Shown one piece after another: positions 17,169 through 25,826 of a stretch of DNA of 64,000 nucleotides (position 1 is its first letter; each line of letters opens with the position of its first letter). Source of the DNA: Syntrophobacter fumaroxidans MPOB (GTDB taxonomy: Bacteria > Desulfobacterota > Syntrophobacteria > Syntrophobacterales > Syntrophobacteraceae). Location: the NCBI RefSeq assembly GCF_000014965.1, contig NC_008554.1, positions 4,638,001 through 4,702,000 of the forward strand, read 5' to 3'. A model generated the notes under the pieces. The model did no database searches, was not told the origin of the DNA, and worked only from the letters and a program-made list of their open reading frames with translations. The position numbers were made by a program, and so were the translations under genes.

Positions 17169-17518
17169 AACTGCGCTATATGATCGACTCGATACTCGCC
17201 GACCGGCAAGCCACCGTCCCGGAATACGTGCCCGTGGGCGTCTGGGTTCAGGGGCCGGGACCCGGCCTGGATGTGGAGATGTATTACCTCGACCGGGGGC
17301 CGAACGGGCTTGCCGACCGCAAGGATGAGGCTGCCTGGGTGGTCAACCGTCTGGTCGAGGCCGGGGCCACCTCGCTTCCGGCGGATTTTCTCGAATACCA
17401 TCGGCTGTCCCGCTCTCCCTACGACGGGGGCTTTTCGGAGATCACCGAGACCGACGAATACCCCTCCATCGACGCCTGCGGCAAGGCCGTTCTGGCCCGG
17501 CTGAACCCCGACCGCTGA
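17165..17518 (+). CDS. Hypothetical protein, 117 aa
   Basis: I do not recognise this protein. It starts inside the previous stop (ATGA) and is the last gene before late-element copy 4. It is mixed alpha/beta with a glycine- and proline-rich segment (WVQGPGPGLDVEMYYLDRG) near residues 28-46. It has no membrane segment. With the preceding gene it forms a coupled pair after the minor head protein. Confidence 0.55.
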   Translation: MKLRYMIDSILADRQATVPEYVPVGVWVQGPGPGLDVEMYYLDRGPNGLADRKDEAAWVVNRLVEAGATSLPADFLEYHRLSRSPYDGGFSEITETDEYPSIDACGKAVLARLNPDR

Positions 17519-17530
17519 AATTCGCCTCAC

Positions 17531-17565
17531 CCTCCGACACATCGCCGACGTTTCCGGTAAGTAAC
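17531..17565 (+). promoter_or_regulatory. Late promoter-like element, copy 4 of 7
   Basis: CCTCCGACACATCGCC (17531-17546) is followed by TTTCCGGTAAGTAAC (17551-17565). It lies 55 bases before the ATG at 17621. The leader holds a near-perfect hairpin GCTCCCCGC/GCGGAGAGC. Confidence 0.7.
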
Positions 17566-17620
17566 CGCTGAACGCTCCCCGCAGGTCGCGGAGAGCACAG
17601 CAAACTGACCGGAGACGTTG

Positions 17621-20017
17621 ATGGAACTGTTCGCCACAGACCTGGAAAGGCTGGCGTTTCTACTGGAGGCCGATGCGGCGCTGACTCTCGATCCCGACAC
17701 GCTCGGGTCCGAGGCCGCCGAACAGTCCGCTCCTGAAGAGCTTCCTCCCGAGAAGCGCCCCAAGTACATCACCAACTACATCGGCAGTAAGCAGAAGCTC
17801 GTCGACTGGATCTGGAAGCATACCCCGGAGGGCACTGGCACGGTGCTGGATGCCTTTTCGGGGTCTGCGGTCGTGGCCTACATGTACAAGACCAAGGGCC
17901 TCCAGGTCATCGCCAACGACCGGCTCCGCTACTGTCACCATGCCGCCAAGGCGATCATCGAGAACAACTCGGTTCGCCTGAGCGAGGACGAGATCGAGGC
18001 ACTCCTGGCCGACAACGCCAAGGCGGGCAGCTTCGTACAGGACAACTTCAAGGGCATTTTTTTCGCCAAGGGCGTCCATGCGCTGATCGACACCATCCGC
18101 GCCAACTGCGACAAGCTCTCCGGCTTCAAGAAAGACATCGCCCTGTTCGGCCTCGGCAAGACCTGCATGAGCGGCAAGGGTGGCTTCGGCCACTTCTCGT
18201 CGTCCACCGATTATGGCCGCCGCCAAGACACCCCCGACGAGTTCAAGGATCGCCTGCGCAAGAACCTGCAGCGTATCAACGCCCTGGTTTTCGACAACGA
18301 CAAGGAGAACAAGGCATACCGGCAGGACATCAACGACCTGCTGCCGAAAGCCAAGGCGGATCTGGCCTACTTCGATCCGCCCTACGCCACCGAGTTTTCG
18401 ACCACCAACTACGAGCGAGCCTACCACTTCGTGGAGGGGCTCATGACCTATTGGGAAGGGCTCGAAATCAAGGCCGACACCAAGGTCAAGTATTACGAGA
18501 CCGACCACAAGACCGTCACCAAGGCCAACGCCAACGAGTTCTTCCAGACCTTTCTCGGCAACGCCAAGCACATCCCGCACTGGCTGATTTCCTACCGCGA
18601 TCACGCCTATCCAAACGAGCAGGAGATGAAGCGGATCATCGGCTCCTTCGGCAAGCAGAGCCGGATGAAGTCCAAGGATCACCACTACGCCATCACCTCC
18701 AAGCACGGCGAGGCATCCAACGCCAAGGAGCGTCTGTTCGTCTGCGCTCCCGGGGCCAAGGCCAGCGCCGAGCGGGAGGAAAAACCCGTTCCGATGGCCG
18801 CCGCCGCGAACTTCCACACCAGCATCCCCGTGGATATCCGGCTGGGCGACAGTGAACGCCTCGCGACCGAGGCCATGGATGTCGGCTCGGCGGGCGACCC
18901 CCAGTTCAGCTTCGTGCTCTGCCGCACCGGGACCAACAAGAACGGCGACCACTTCACCGCCGAGGAGTTGTCCGGTCGGCACATGACGGCCGTGAACAAG
19001 AAGGTCGATCTGCAGCATTCGCAGGAGTTCAACGACATCGTGGGCGGCATCGTCGCCGCCGACTACCTGGAGGACGACAACGGCGGCCGCGTGGAATGCG
19101 TCGGCGAGCTGTACGTCCACGACACCCCGGCCGCCCGGCTGGCCTACAAGCTGATGAAGCGCGGGATCATCTCCCAGGTCTCCATGGAGTGCGACTACCA
19201 GGAGGGCGAATGCTCGGTCTGCCACAAGCGCTTCCAGAACAAGGCCGACTACTGCACACACCTGCGCAAATTCAAGGGCCGTGATTTCAACGGCCAACCC
19301 GTTTTCGAGATTCTGCACGGCGTCACTTTCACCGGACTGGGACTGCTCGACCGCAAAGGCGCGGACGAGAACGCCAGGATTCTGCAGGTGGCGTCCCTTC
19401 AGAGCCAGCCCGACCAATCCCAACCCGAAGGAGATTCCACGATGGAAGACAAAACCAAACCTACCGATGACCCGGCCGTCGAAGCGGCCAAGAAGAAACC
19501 GGCCCAGCAGGAAGGCGATCCTGCCCGCGTTTCCGACCTGGAAAAGGAAAACCGGCAGCTCAAGGCCCAGGTGGCCGAGCTGCAGAAACGCGTCCAGGAA
19601 CTGGAAGCCGAACAAAAGGCGGCCGCTTGCCGCTCACGCGCCAAGAAACTGCTCACCCGGCTGGAGAAGCAGGGTCTCTCCTTTGCGTCCGATGAGGACC
19701 GGGAAGCCGAGCTGAAACGCCTGGCCGAACTGTCCGACGAAGCCTTCGCCGCCACCGAGGCCGCTTACGAGCGCCTGCCCAAATCGGCCAAGGCGGACAA
19801 GGACAAGGAAGAGAAACCCGCTGACAGCGACCAGGGCGGCAAGCCCGCCGCCAAGGCATCGACGGAAACCCCGCTGCGCAGCGACGCCGGTGTCAGGCCC
19901 CACGATGTGGACGACCGCAAGGTGTCGCTCGAGGACCGTCTGCGCGACGGGTTCATGGCCGCTTACCGCAACCGTGTCGGCGAGGACTCTCCCGAACACT
20001 CGCAAATCAACGCATAA
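17621..20017 (+). CDS. Fusion: D12-class DNA adenine methyltransferase + prohead protease + scaffold, 798 aa
   Basis: Residues about 45-385 are a D12 (Dam-like) N6-adenine methyltransferase: the IGSKQKL start motif, motif I LDAFSGSAVVA (about 73-85) and the catalytic FDPPYATEF (about 250). From about 405 to 560 the chain has features of HK97-type prohead serine proteases, with the likely catalytic His in DLQHSQEF (about 464) and Ser in ISQVSMECD (about 519), plus CSVCHKRF as an inserted Cys pair. The last 190 residues are charged coiled coil, typical of scaffold. Possible in-frame restart sites occur at ATG 18794 (GGGAGGA 13 bases upstream) and ATG 19442 (AAGGAG 8 bases upstream). They could give separate protease-scaffold and scaffold products. 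The frame runs unbroken, and the capsid gene follows. Confidence 0.85.
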   Translation: MELFATDLERLAFLLEADAALTLDPDTLGSEAAEQSAPEELPPEKRPKYITNYIGSKQKLVDWIWKHTPEGTGTVLDAFSGSAVVAYMYKTKGLQVIANDRLRYCHHAAKAIIENNSVRLSEDEIEALLADNAKAGSFVQDNFKGIFFAKGVHALIDTIRANCDKLSGFKKDIALFGLGKTCMSGKGGFGHFSSSTDYGRRQDTPDEFKDRLRKNLQRINALVFDNDKENKAYRQDINDLLPKAKADLAYFDPPYATEFSTTNYERAYHFVEGLMTYWEGLEIKADTKVKYYETDHKTVTKANANEFFQTFLGNAKHIPHWLISYRDHAYPNEQEMKRIIGSFGKQSRMKSKDHHYAITSKHGEASNAKERLFVCAPGAKASAEREEKPVPMAAAANFHTSIPVDIRLGDSERLATEAMDVGSAGDPQFSFVLCRTGTNKNGDHFTAEELSGRHMTAVNKKVDLQHSQEFNDIVGGIVAADYLEDDNGGRVECVGELYVHDTPAARLAYKLMKRGIISQVSMECDYQEGECSVCHKRFQNKADYCTHLRKFKGRDFNGQPVFEILHGVTFTGLGLLDRKGADENARILQVASLQSQPDQSQPEGDSTMEDKTKPTDDPAVEAAKKKPAQQEGDPARVSDLEKENRQLKAQVAELQKRVQELEAEQKAAACRSRAKKLLTRLEKQGLSFASDEDREAELKRLAELSDEAFAATEAAYERLPKSAKADKDKEEKPADSDQGGKPAAKASTETPLRSDAGVRPHDVDDRKVSLEDRLRDGFMAAYRNRVGEDSPEHSQINA
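19442..20017 (+). CDS. Nested scaffold protein from internal start, 191 aa (putative)
   Basis: ATG 19442 is in frame with the large fusion gene and has AAGGAG (19428-19433) at ideal spacing. Translation from here gives only the lysine/glutamate-rich coiled-coil tail (SDLEKENRQLKAQVAELQ and following). This mirrors lambda Nu3 inside gpC, where the scaffold is made from an internal start of the protease gene. It would guide capsid assembly and be removed by the protease. Use of this start is inferred from the ribosome site. Confidence 0.6.
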   Translation: MEDKTKPTDDPAVEAAKKKPAQQEGDPARVSDLEKENRQLKAQVAELQKRVQELEAEQKAAACRSRAKKLLTRLEKQGLSFASDEDREAELKRLAELSDEAFAATEAAYERLPKSAKADKDKEEKPADSDQGGKPAAKASTETPLRSDAGVRPHDVDDRKVSLEDRLRDGFMAAYRNRVGEDSPEHSQINA

Positions 20018-20029
20018 GGAGGAAACACC

Positions 20030-20392
20030 ATGTCATTCATCAATCCGTGTCACCGCAGCCTCGCCTATGGCGACGGCCACATCCAGGGCGACGGCCAGCT
20101 CGGCCAGGTGGTCCGCGTGGTCGGCGACGACCTGTTCGCCGTCAACACCGATCCCACCAAACGCTCCTTCGGCATCCTGATCAAGGATTACGCCGGTGGC
20201 GAAATGCCCGGCATCTACTGCGACGGCGGCGTTTACGAGACCGACGCCTTCGAAGGGACCGTCGTCGCCGGAGAAGACCTGAAAGTTTCGGCGAGCGGTC
20301 GGCTGACCAACGGCGTCGCGGCCGGAGAGCACGTCGTCGCCCACGCCATTTCCGTACAGAGCGGCGTCCTCAAATTCCGACTGCTCGTCTAA
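20030..20392 (+). CDS. Capsid decoration-like protein, 120 aa
   Basis: AAGGAGG precedes the ATG by 8 bases. The small beta-rich, glycine-rich chain resembles capsid cement or decoration proteins (DUF2190 or lambda gpD-like in position and size). It has runs such as AGEDLKVSASGRLTNGVAAG, typical of the DUF2190 group, and lies between the protease/scaffold and the major capsid gene, the usual order. It would bind and stabilise the expanded capsid surface. Assignment rests mainly on context and pattern. Confidence 0.65.
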   Translation: MSFINPCHRSLAYGDGHIQGDGQLGQVVRVVGDDLFAVNTDPTKRSFGILIKDYAGGEMPGIYCDGGVYETDAFEGTVVAGEDLKVSASGRLTNGVAAGEHVVAHAISVQSGVLKFRLLV

Positions 20393-20410
20393 CCCAAGGA
20401 GCCAACGCAC

Positions 20411-21274
20411 ATGAAAACCAATCAGTTGAAGATCCATTCCCAGGAATACATGGAAACCATGGCGCGGCTCATGAGCGAGGCTCTCGAGTCGCCCGAAGGC
20501 ATGCGGGCGCTTGCCGCCGCCATCGCCGCGCCTATCGAACAAGAGATCAAGCGCAAGGAGATCTCCTCGCTGCTGCTCACCAAGCACACGTTGCCCAAGG
20601 GCGAACGTCCGGTCTACCAGAAGAAACCGACCGTCAAGGCCCACTGGATCAGCAAGGACGGTGACGCCCAGGAGCAGGAGGTGGGCAAGGACGAGGTCGA
20701 GTTCCCCACCAACCGCATCCACTCCAACCCGATGGTGGACGTTTCCGTCCTCAAAAACGGCAACATCGGCACGCTGATGGACATTCAGACCAGCGCCGCC
20801 GACGCCATTCGCAAGGAGATGGACCGACGCACCATCTCGGTGCTCTCCTCGGCCATCCCGGCGACCAACACCATCGAGGTCACCGGCGACCTGCTCACCG
20901 AGGATGCACTGAACGAGGCCATCTCGATCATCGAGGACCTGGAGCTGTCGGTGAAGTACATCGTCATGCGCGGCCGCCGTTTCAACGACATGCGCGGCTG
21001 GAACCTCGATCCCCAGACCAAGCTCGAGCTGCGTCAGAAGGGTGTCATCAAGAACTACGGCACCGGCGGCATTCTGTTGACCGCCTCCATGCCGCTGGAC
21101 GAGATCATCATCGTCCCGGATGAAGAGGTCGGAAAGATGCCGGTGCGCGAAAACCTGAAGACGGAGTCCATCGATCAGAAGACCCGCTTCAAGACCGGCT
21201 GGCTGGTGTGGTCCGAGATCGGTCAGGGCATTACTCGCCCCGACATCATGGCCAAGGTCAAACTGGTTCCGTAA
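20411..21274 (+). CDS. Major capsid protein, 287 aa
   Basis: The gene directly follows protease/scaffold and decoration genes and precedes head-tail connectors, the standard place for the major capsid protein. The sequence has a helical N-arm (residues 5-50), an extended segment, then alternating beta and helix with TEDALNEAISIIEDLE as a likely spine helix and a C-terminal KTGWLVWSEIGQGITRPD strand pattern seen in HK97-fold capsids. At 287 residues it is on the short side but plausible. AAGGAG lies 7 bases upstream of the ATG. No individual catalytic motif is expected, so identification is from fold pattern and order. Confidence 0.75.
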   Translation: MKTNQLKIHSQEYMETMARLMSEALESPEGMRALAAAIAAPIEQEIKRKEISSLLLTKHTLPKGERPVYQKKPTVKAHWISKDGDAQEQEVGKDEVEFPTNRIHSNPMVDVSVLKNGNIGTLMDIQTSAADAIRKEMDRRTISVLSSAIPATNTIEVTGDLLTEDALNEAISIIEDLELSVKYIVMRGRRFNDMRGWNLDPQTKLELRQKGVIKNYGTGGILLTASMPLDEIIIVPDEEVGKMPVRENLKTESIDQKTRFKTGWLVWSEIGQGITRPDIMAKVKLVP

Positions 21275-21292
21275 TCCGGGAGGTGATGTGAC

Positions 21293-21652
21293 ATGAATCG
21301 AATCAAGAACATCCGTCCCGGCGTTCTGGTGATCCCCGACGCCGGGCTGAAACTCAAGCCCGGCCAGGTGGTCGAGGTGGAACGCCTCACCAAGCAGATC
21401 CAGGCGGCTCTCAAGAATGGTCGCCTGGCCATGGCCGACAAACCGAAGCAGGAACCGGTCGCTTCTCCAGAGCCCGACCAGGACGCGGAACCGGTGGACC
21501 TGAGCAAACTCTCCGCCACCGACGCCATCTCCAAGGTCAACGAGGAAGCCAATCCGGAAACCCTCAAAGGCTACATGGACACCGAGAAACGCCGCACGGT
21601 GATCGACGCGCTCAAGAGCCGTCTGGAGGGCCTGCAAGGTGCTGCTGAGTGA
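21293..21652 (+). CDS. Head protein of unknown role, 119 aa
   Basis: I do not recognise it firmly. The N-terminal 45 residues are beta-rich and basic (NIRPGVLVIPDAGLKLKPGQ). A charged proline-rich linker follows, and the C-terminal third is helical (LSATDAISKVNEEANPETL). Similar small two-part proteins follow the capsid gene in many myophages. Its end overlaps the next gene by 14 bases. Confidence 0.55.
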   Translation: MNRIKNIRPGVLVIPDAGLKLKPGQVVEVERLTKQIQAALKNGRLAMADKPKQEPVASPEPDQDAEPVDLSKLSATDAISKVNEEANPETLKGYMDTEKRRTVIDALKSRLEGLQGAAE

Positions 21653-22103
21653 CCTGATCGCCGACCTGCGGCTCGACCTGTCCGATCCGGGCGCATCTCT
21701 CTTCGAGGATCAGACCCTGGAGAGATGCGTCCGGAAAGCCGTTTTCCGGGTCGGCCGTGACCTCGACCAATCGCTGACGATCACGGCCGGAGAGATTACC
21801 CCCGATCCCACCGGCGAGGTCCGCGAGCTCCTGGTGATCATGGCGCAGATCCACGCCTGCCAGGTCATGCGTTCGGCCACCGCCAACGCATTCTCCTTTT
21901 CCAGCGGCGACAAGCGGGTGGACAAAACCGGCCAGCCCGGCCACTGGGCCAAGCTCGAAGCCGATCTGCTCGCCGACTACCGCCAGCGGCTCACCGAGTT
22001 GCGTCCGGCCACCCAGCTCGACCAGGAAGCCTACATCCTGACCCCGAGCGGCCTTATGCCGGTCATCTACGAACAAGGGATCGATCTCGATGTTGTTGAA
22101 TGA
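21639..22103 (+). CDS. Head-tail connector (adaptor-like) protein, 154 aa
   Basis: The GTG at 21639 has GGAGG upstream and overlaps the previous gene by 14 bases. The protein is largely helical (LLSDLIADLRLDL, ERCVRKAVFRVGRDLDQ), as in gp6/gp15-type adaptor proteins that sit on the portal ring. It lies in the usual connector order after the capsid gene. It overlaps the following connector gene by 14 bases. Function is inferred from order and size. Confidence 0.6.
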   Translation: MLLSDLIADLRLDLSDPGASLFEDQTLERCVRKAVFRVGRDLDQSLTITAGEITPDPTGEVRELLVIMAQIHACQVMRSATANAFSFSSGDKRVDKTGQPGHWAKLEADLLADYRQRLTELRPATQLDQEAYILTPSGLMPVIYEQGIDLDVVE

Positions 22104-22449
22104 CCGGGAACGCGCCGAAGCCGTGGCCGACGTCGCCCGGCTGATCCTCTCCTCCGGCCAGACCGCACGCATTCTGCGCGTGGTTCCCGGCGAGCGGCTC
22201 TACGGCACCGACGATGCCGAATACGCGGAAGTCTCTGTCATCCCCCTCGAACTGAACGAAACCCCGCCGGAGGAGCTGAGCGGCAAGATCGACGCGCTCG
22301 CCTGCGTCCTTCCGGATGCCGATGTCCAGGGTGAAGACCGCCTGGCCGCAGACAGGGAAACCTATCGCATACAGAGTGTGGAAGAAGAACACTTCTTCGG
22401 CACCGTCACCCATAAGAACCTGCAACTGGTGAAGCTCAATGGGCGTTAG
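22090..22449 (+). CDS. Head closure/stopper-like protein, 119 aa
   Basis: This small protein has a helical N-terminus (residues 5-22) and a beta-rich remainder, as in head-completion stoppers of the gp16/FII class. It starts 14 bases before the end of the previous connector gene and ends 11 bases into the next, so the four connector genes are coupled. It would seal the filled head and join the tail. No diagnostic motif is present. Confidence 0.55.
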   Translation: MLLNDRERAEAVADVARLILSSGQTARILRVVPGERLYGTDDAEYAEVSVIPLELNETPPEELSGKIDALACVLPDADVQGEDRLAADRETYRIQSVEEEHFFGTVTHKNLQLVKLNGR

Positions 22450-22924
22450 GCGAACCGGTGACTGGGACAAGGCCCGCGCCAAGCTGACCACCGGCATGGG
22501 GCCGCGCCTGGCCACGGCCCTGCGTCAGGCCACGATCCGCAACGCCCTTTTTCTGGTGCGCGAGATCCAGCGGGGGATTCGCTCCCAGGCCCCGGGCGGA
22601 CAGGCCTTCGTGAAACTCGCCGAAAGCACCATCGAGCGCAAAGGTTCCAGCAAGGCGCTCATCGACACCGGCTTTCTCGTCAACGCCATCACCCAGAAGA
22701 TCATGGCCGACAAGGCGTTTGTCGGCCTGCTGCGCGGCACCGTCAACAAGGACGGGGAAGACATGGTGAACATCGGTGCCGTCATGGAGTACGGAGCCAC
22801 CATCAAACATCCGAACGGCGCGACCATCGTCATCCCCGCCAGACCCTTTCTGCATCCGGTGATGGAGAAGTACCGCGAGCAAATCCTCCAGAACTATCGC
22901 GAGGCTATCCGCTCCGCGCTTTGA
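22439..22924 (+). CDS. Tail completion protein, HK97 gp10/Mu gpG-like, 161 aa
   Basis: The C-terminal pattern, a YGATIKHPNG turn followed by IPARPFLHPVMEKY and a helix, is typical of the phage virion morphogenesis/HK97 gp10 superfamily. These are neck or tail-completion proteins. An N-terminal basic helix (LATALRQATIRNALFLVREIQ) is also typical. It is the last gene of block 4; its stop is followed at once by late-element copy 5. It would complete the head-tail joint. Confidence 0.7.
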   Translation: MGVRRTGDWDKARAKLTTGMGPRLATALRQATIRNALFLVREIQRGIRSQAPGGQAFVKLAESTIERKGSSKALIDTGFLVNAITQKIMADKAFVGLLRGTVNKDGEDMVNIGAVMEYGATIKHPNGATIVIPARPFLHPVMEKYREQILQNYREAIRSAL

Positions 22925-22925
22925 G

Positions 22926-22960
22926 CCTCCGACACATCGCCAGCGCTTCCGGTAAGTAAC
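22926..22960 (+). promoter_or_regulatory. Late promoter-like element, copy 5 of 7
   Basis: CCTCCGACACATCGCC, then CTTCCGGTAAGTAAC at the standard spacing. It lies 23 bases before the TTG at 22984. GCTTCCGGT can pair with ACCGGAGGC just downstream, which includes the ribosome site. Confidence 0.7.
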
Positions 22961-22983
22961 CAGGCAGAAACCGGAGGCGTCCC

Positions 22984-23532
22984 TTGAGCACGATACAGAC
23001 CGTCACAGAAATCCTGATCCGCCTGGCCAAACATGCCATCCACCCGGACACCGTGCTGGTGTTCCCGGATGACCTGTTCGAGGTCCAGCGTACCCCCAGC
23101 GTCATCCTCCAGGGACCGAAGCTGACGGAAGACCGCTTCCGCCGCAGCCAGAGCCGCCTGTTCGAGAAGAATGTCGCGGAGCTGAGTTTCGAGGAGTGCC
23201 GATTTCCCAGGCTCTATCACCTCGATTTCGACCTGGTGGTGACCGTGGACCGGGAGGCCGAACTGCTCGGGTTTCACGAGTCGGTATCGCGGTTCCTTCA
23301 GCTTTACCCGGAGATCGCCATCGCCGACCAGGGCAGCCTGAACCTCACCGAACTGGTTCCTCTGGGCGGTCTGGCCCGGGTGAACCTCTCCAATCTCCGG
23401 CAGAGCTCCGGACGCATCCGCATCGAATCCTGCCCGGTGTACGACGGCGACCTGCGCGACGGTCGGCTGATCCGGGACCGGACCTTCCAGTTTCACGGCG
23501 ACGTGACAGAGCAACGAACCATTCAACCGTAA
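22984..23532 (+). CDS. Tail-terminator-like protein, 182 aa
   Basis: A TTG start is used, with CCGGAGG 6 bases upstream. The protein is alpha/beta (an amphipathic N-terminal helix, then strands such as YHLDFDLVVTVDREAELL), compatible with tail-terminator or gpU-like proteins that cap the tail tube. It lies between the tail-completion gene and the sheath gene, where such proteins usually lie. It is the first gene of the tail block after late-element copy 5. There is no diagnostic motif. Confidence 0.5.
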   Translation: MSTIQTVTEILIRLAKHAIHPDTVLVFPDDLFEVQRTPSVILQGPKLTEDRFRRSQSRLFEKNVAELSFEECRFPRLYHLDFDLVVTVDREAELLGFHESVSRFLQLYPEIAIADQGSLNLTELVPLGGLARVNLSNLRQSSGRIRIESCPVYDGDLRDGRLIRDRTFQFHGDVTEQRTIQP

Positions 23533-23544
23533 AGGAGAACAACC

Positions 23545-23802
23545 GTGATCGAGATCAGAAACCTGCAGTTCCAGCCCCTGACGTTCAACCTCTCCGGCCA
23601 GGGAACCCTCCACCTCGGGCCGCGAGAACGCAAGAGCATCGCCCGCAAGGACCTCTCCGCCGAGATCAAGACCGCCGGAAAACGCGGACTGGTGCGCATC
23701 ATCGACCTGACCGGCGGCGCGGAACCGGAGCCGGAAAAGCCCACGGCGACCGAGGACGCCGGAACCGATGAGGCCAAGACCACCAGCAAGCGGAGGAAAT
23801 AA
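23545..23802 (+). CDS. Small tail-region protein, 85 aa
   Basis: GTG at 23545 follows AAAGGAG. The first 55 residues are beta-rich (FQPLTFNLSGQGTLHLGPRE) and the remainder is a charged Pro/Glu/Lys tail ending in SKRRK. Short proteins of this type precede sheath genes in several myophages. Function is unknown. It ends 2 bases before the sheath start. Confidence 0.55.
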   Translation: MIEIRNLQFQPLTFNLSGQGTLHLGPRERKSIARKDLSAEIKTAGKRGLVRIIDLTGGAEPEPEKPTATEDAGTDEAKTTSKRRK

Positions 23803-23804
23803 TC

Positions 23805-25334
23805 ATGCCGACCTATCTATCGCCCGGGATTTACACCCGGGAAACGGACTTCAGTTTCTATGTGAAGCAGATCTCGACCTCGTCGGCCGCCATGGTCGGG
23901 GTGGCCGAGAAAGGCCCGATCAACAAGCCCGTACTGGTAACGAGCTGGGAGCAGTTCATCAACCGTTTCGGCTCCTATATCAACGAGAGCTATCTGGCCT
24001 ACGCCGCACGGGCGTTTTTCGACAACGGCGGATCGGTCCTCTACGTCACCCGCATCGCCCATCTCACCGACCCCACCGACCGGGACACACTGACGGCGCT
24101 CAAGTCATCCGTCGTCCTCCAGAACCGGGAGGCCACGCCCGCCGACACCCTGCGAATAGAAGCAGTGAACGAAGGCGTCTGGGGCGACCGGCTCTCCATC
24201 TCCATCGAGGACGGCTCTCTCGATCCGGCCAACCATTTCAACCTGGTGGTCCGGCACAAAGGCGATGTGGTCGAGGTGTTCAAGGATCTGAGCATGGACG
24301 AGACGCTGCCCAACCATGTGGAGCTGGCGATCAACGACCGCTCGGATTTCATCCTGGTCCAGGATCTGGCCGCAGCAACGGGAACGCCCGGCGACCGTCC
24401 AGCATTGGACGTGTTCACGCTCAGCGGCGGCGACAATGGTCTGACCGATCTGGCCGATGCGGACTTCATCGGCGATCCCTCGCAGCATACCGGCCTCTAT
24501 GGCTTTGACGAGATCGACGCACTGAACCTGCTGATGGTCCCCGGCGTCACGACGGTGCCGGTGATCAACGCCGGAATCGCCTATGCCGAGGGGCGCAAGG
24601 ATCTGCTGTTCATCGCCGACACGCCCATGCACCTGGAGCCGCTCGAAGCGGTAGATTTCCGCAAGGGACAAGGGATGTACAGCCATGCGGCCTTCAACTC
24701 CTCCTACGCGGCGCTCTACTACCCCTGGCTGGAGATCAGCGATCCGGTCAACTCGCGCAAGAAGCTGGTGCCGCCCTGCGGCGCGGTGGCGGGCTGCATC
24801 GCCCGCAGCGACCAGAAGACCAACGTCTGGAACGCGCCCGCCGGTATCGACCGTGGCCGCATCTTCAACACGCTCTCCCTGGCCTACAAGACCAGCCGTG
24901 GCGAGCGCGATGTGCTCTATCCGGAGGGGATCAACGTCATCGCCGTGTTCCCCGACACCGGCATCAACATCTGGGGCCAGAAAACGCTGCAGAGCCAGCC
25001 CTCGGCCGTGGACCGCATCAACGTCCGCCGCCTGATGATGTACATGGAGGAAGCTATCTCGGAATCCTCCCGCTTCGTGGTGTTCGAACCGAACCATCCC
25101 CAGACCTGGCGTGCCCTCGGCCGCCTGATCAATCCCTTCCTTCAGGACATCAAGGACAAGGGTGGCCTCTACGACTTCGCCTTCCAGTGCGACGAGGAGA
25201 CCAACACCCCGGCGGTCATCGACCGCAACGAAATGGTGGCCCGCGTGTTCGTCAAGCCGACCAAGACGGCGGAGTTCATCGAGCTGAACTTCATCCTGAC
25301 CAGCACCGGCGCGGACTTCAAAGAAATCATCTAA
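23805..25334 (+). CDS. Contractile tail sheath protein, 509 aa
   Basis: The N-terminus YLSPGIYTRETDFS is the classic sheath start seen in T4 gp18, P2 FI and pyocin sheaths. The AMVGVAEKGPINKPVLVTSW segment is the next conserved block. The C-terminal domain has the NVRRLMMYMEEAISESSRFVVFEPN pattern and WRALGRLINPFL, the conserved sheath core. It polymerises around the tube and contracts to drive it into the cell. This defines the element as a myovirus-type phage or a derived injection system; head genes favour a phage. GGAGG precedes the ATG. Confidence 0.95.
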   Translation: MPTYLSPGIYTRETDFSFYVKQISTSSAAMVGVAEKGPINKPVLVTSWEQFINRFGSYINESYLAYAARAFFDNGGSVLYVTRIAHLTDPTDRDTLTALKSSVVLQNREATPADTLRIEAVNEGVWGDRLSISIEDGSLDPANHFNLVVRHKGDVVEVFKDLSMDETLPNHVELAINDRSDFILVQDLAAATGTPGDRPALDVFTLSGGDNGLTDLADADFIGDPSQHTGLYGFDEIDALNLLMVPGVTTVPVINAGIAYAEGRKDLLFIADTPMHLEPLEAVDFRKGQGMYSHAAFNSSYAALYYPWLEISDPVNSRKKLVPPCGAVAGCIARSDQKTNVWNAPAGIDRGRIFNTLSLAYKTSRGERDVLYPEGINVIAVFPDTGINIWGQKTLQSQPSAVDRINVRRLMMYMEEAISESSRFVVFEPNHPQTWRALGRLINPFLQDIKDKGGLYDFAFQCDEETNTPAVIDRNEMVARVFVKPTKTAEFIELNFILTSTGADFKEII

Positions 25335-25349
25335 CGGGAGAACACGGCT

Positions 25350-25811
25350 ATGAGAAGCGGAAATATGCCCAAGAGCCTTTACCAGAACTGGCAGTTCGCC
25401 ATCGAGGTAAACGGCTTCGACGTGGCCCTGTTCCACAAGGGACAGGAGCCCAAAACCGAATTCGAGGAAGTGGCCTTTGCCCCGGCCGGTTCGATGTTCG
25501 ACCAGAAGGTGGCGGGACGGGTCAAGTTCGAGGACATCACCCTCGAGAAAGGCAACCTGCAGGACGGCTCCGACGAGGCGGCCCGCGAATGGATCAAGAA
25601 ACAGGTGGACGTGAACGCCGTCACCGGCGGCCTTCCGGCCGACTACATGCGCGACATCGACGTTGTCCGCTACGACCGCACCGGCAATGAGACCCGCCGC
25701 TGGACCCTGCACGGGGCCTGGGTGAAGGCGCTCGAATACGACGAGCTCGAAGGCGGCAACACCGAGAACACCATCGAGAAGCTCACCATCTGCTTCCAAT
25801 ACTGGACCTAA
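25350..25811 (+). CDS. Tail tube protein (T4 gp19-like), 153 aa
   Basis: This 153-residue beta-rich protein directly follows the sheath gene, the invariant place for the tube protein. Patterns typical of the T4 gp19/CIS tube family include FAIEVNGFDVALF near the N-terminus, the central GRVKFEDITLEKG strand, and the terminal hydrophobic strands (KLTICFQYW). It stacks as hexameric rings to form the rigid tube inside the sheath. The first ATG (25350) or the in-frame ATG at 25365 could be used. Confidence 0.9.
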   Translation: MRSGNMPKSLYQNWQFAIEVNGFDVALFHKGQEPKTEFEEVAFAPAGSMFDQKVAGRVKFEDITLEKGNLQDGSDEAAREWIKKQVDVNAVTGGLPADYMRDIDVVRYDRTGNETRRWTLHGAWVKALEYDELEGGNTENTIEKLTICFQYWT

Positions 25812-25826
25812 ACCGGAGGATCGACC

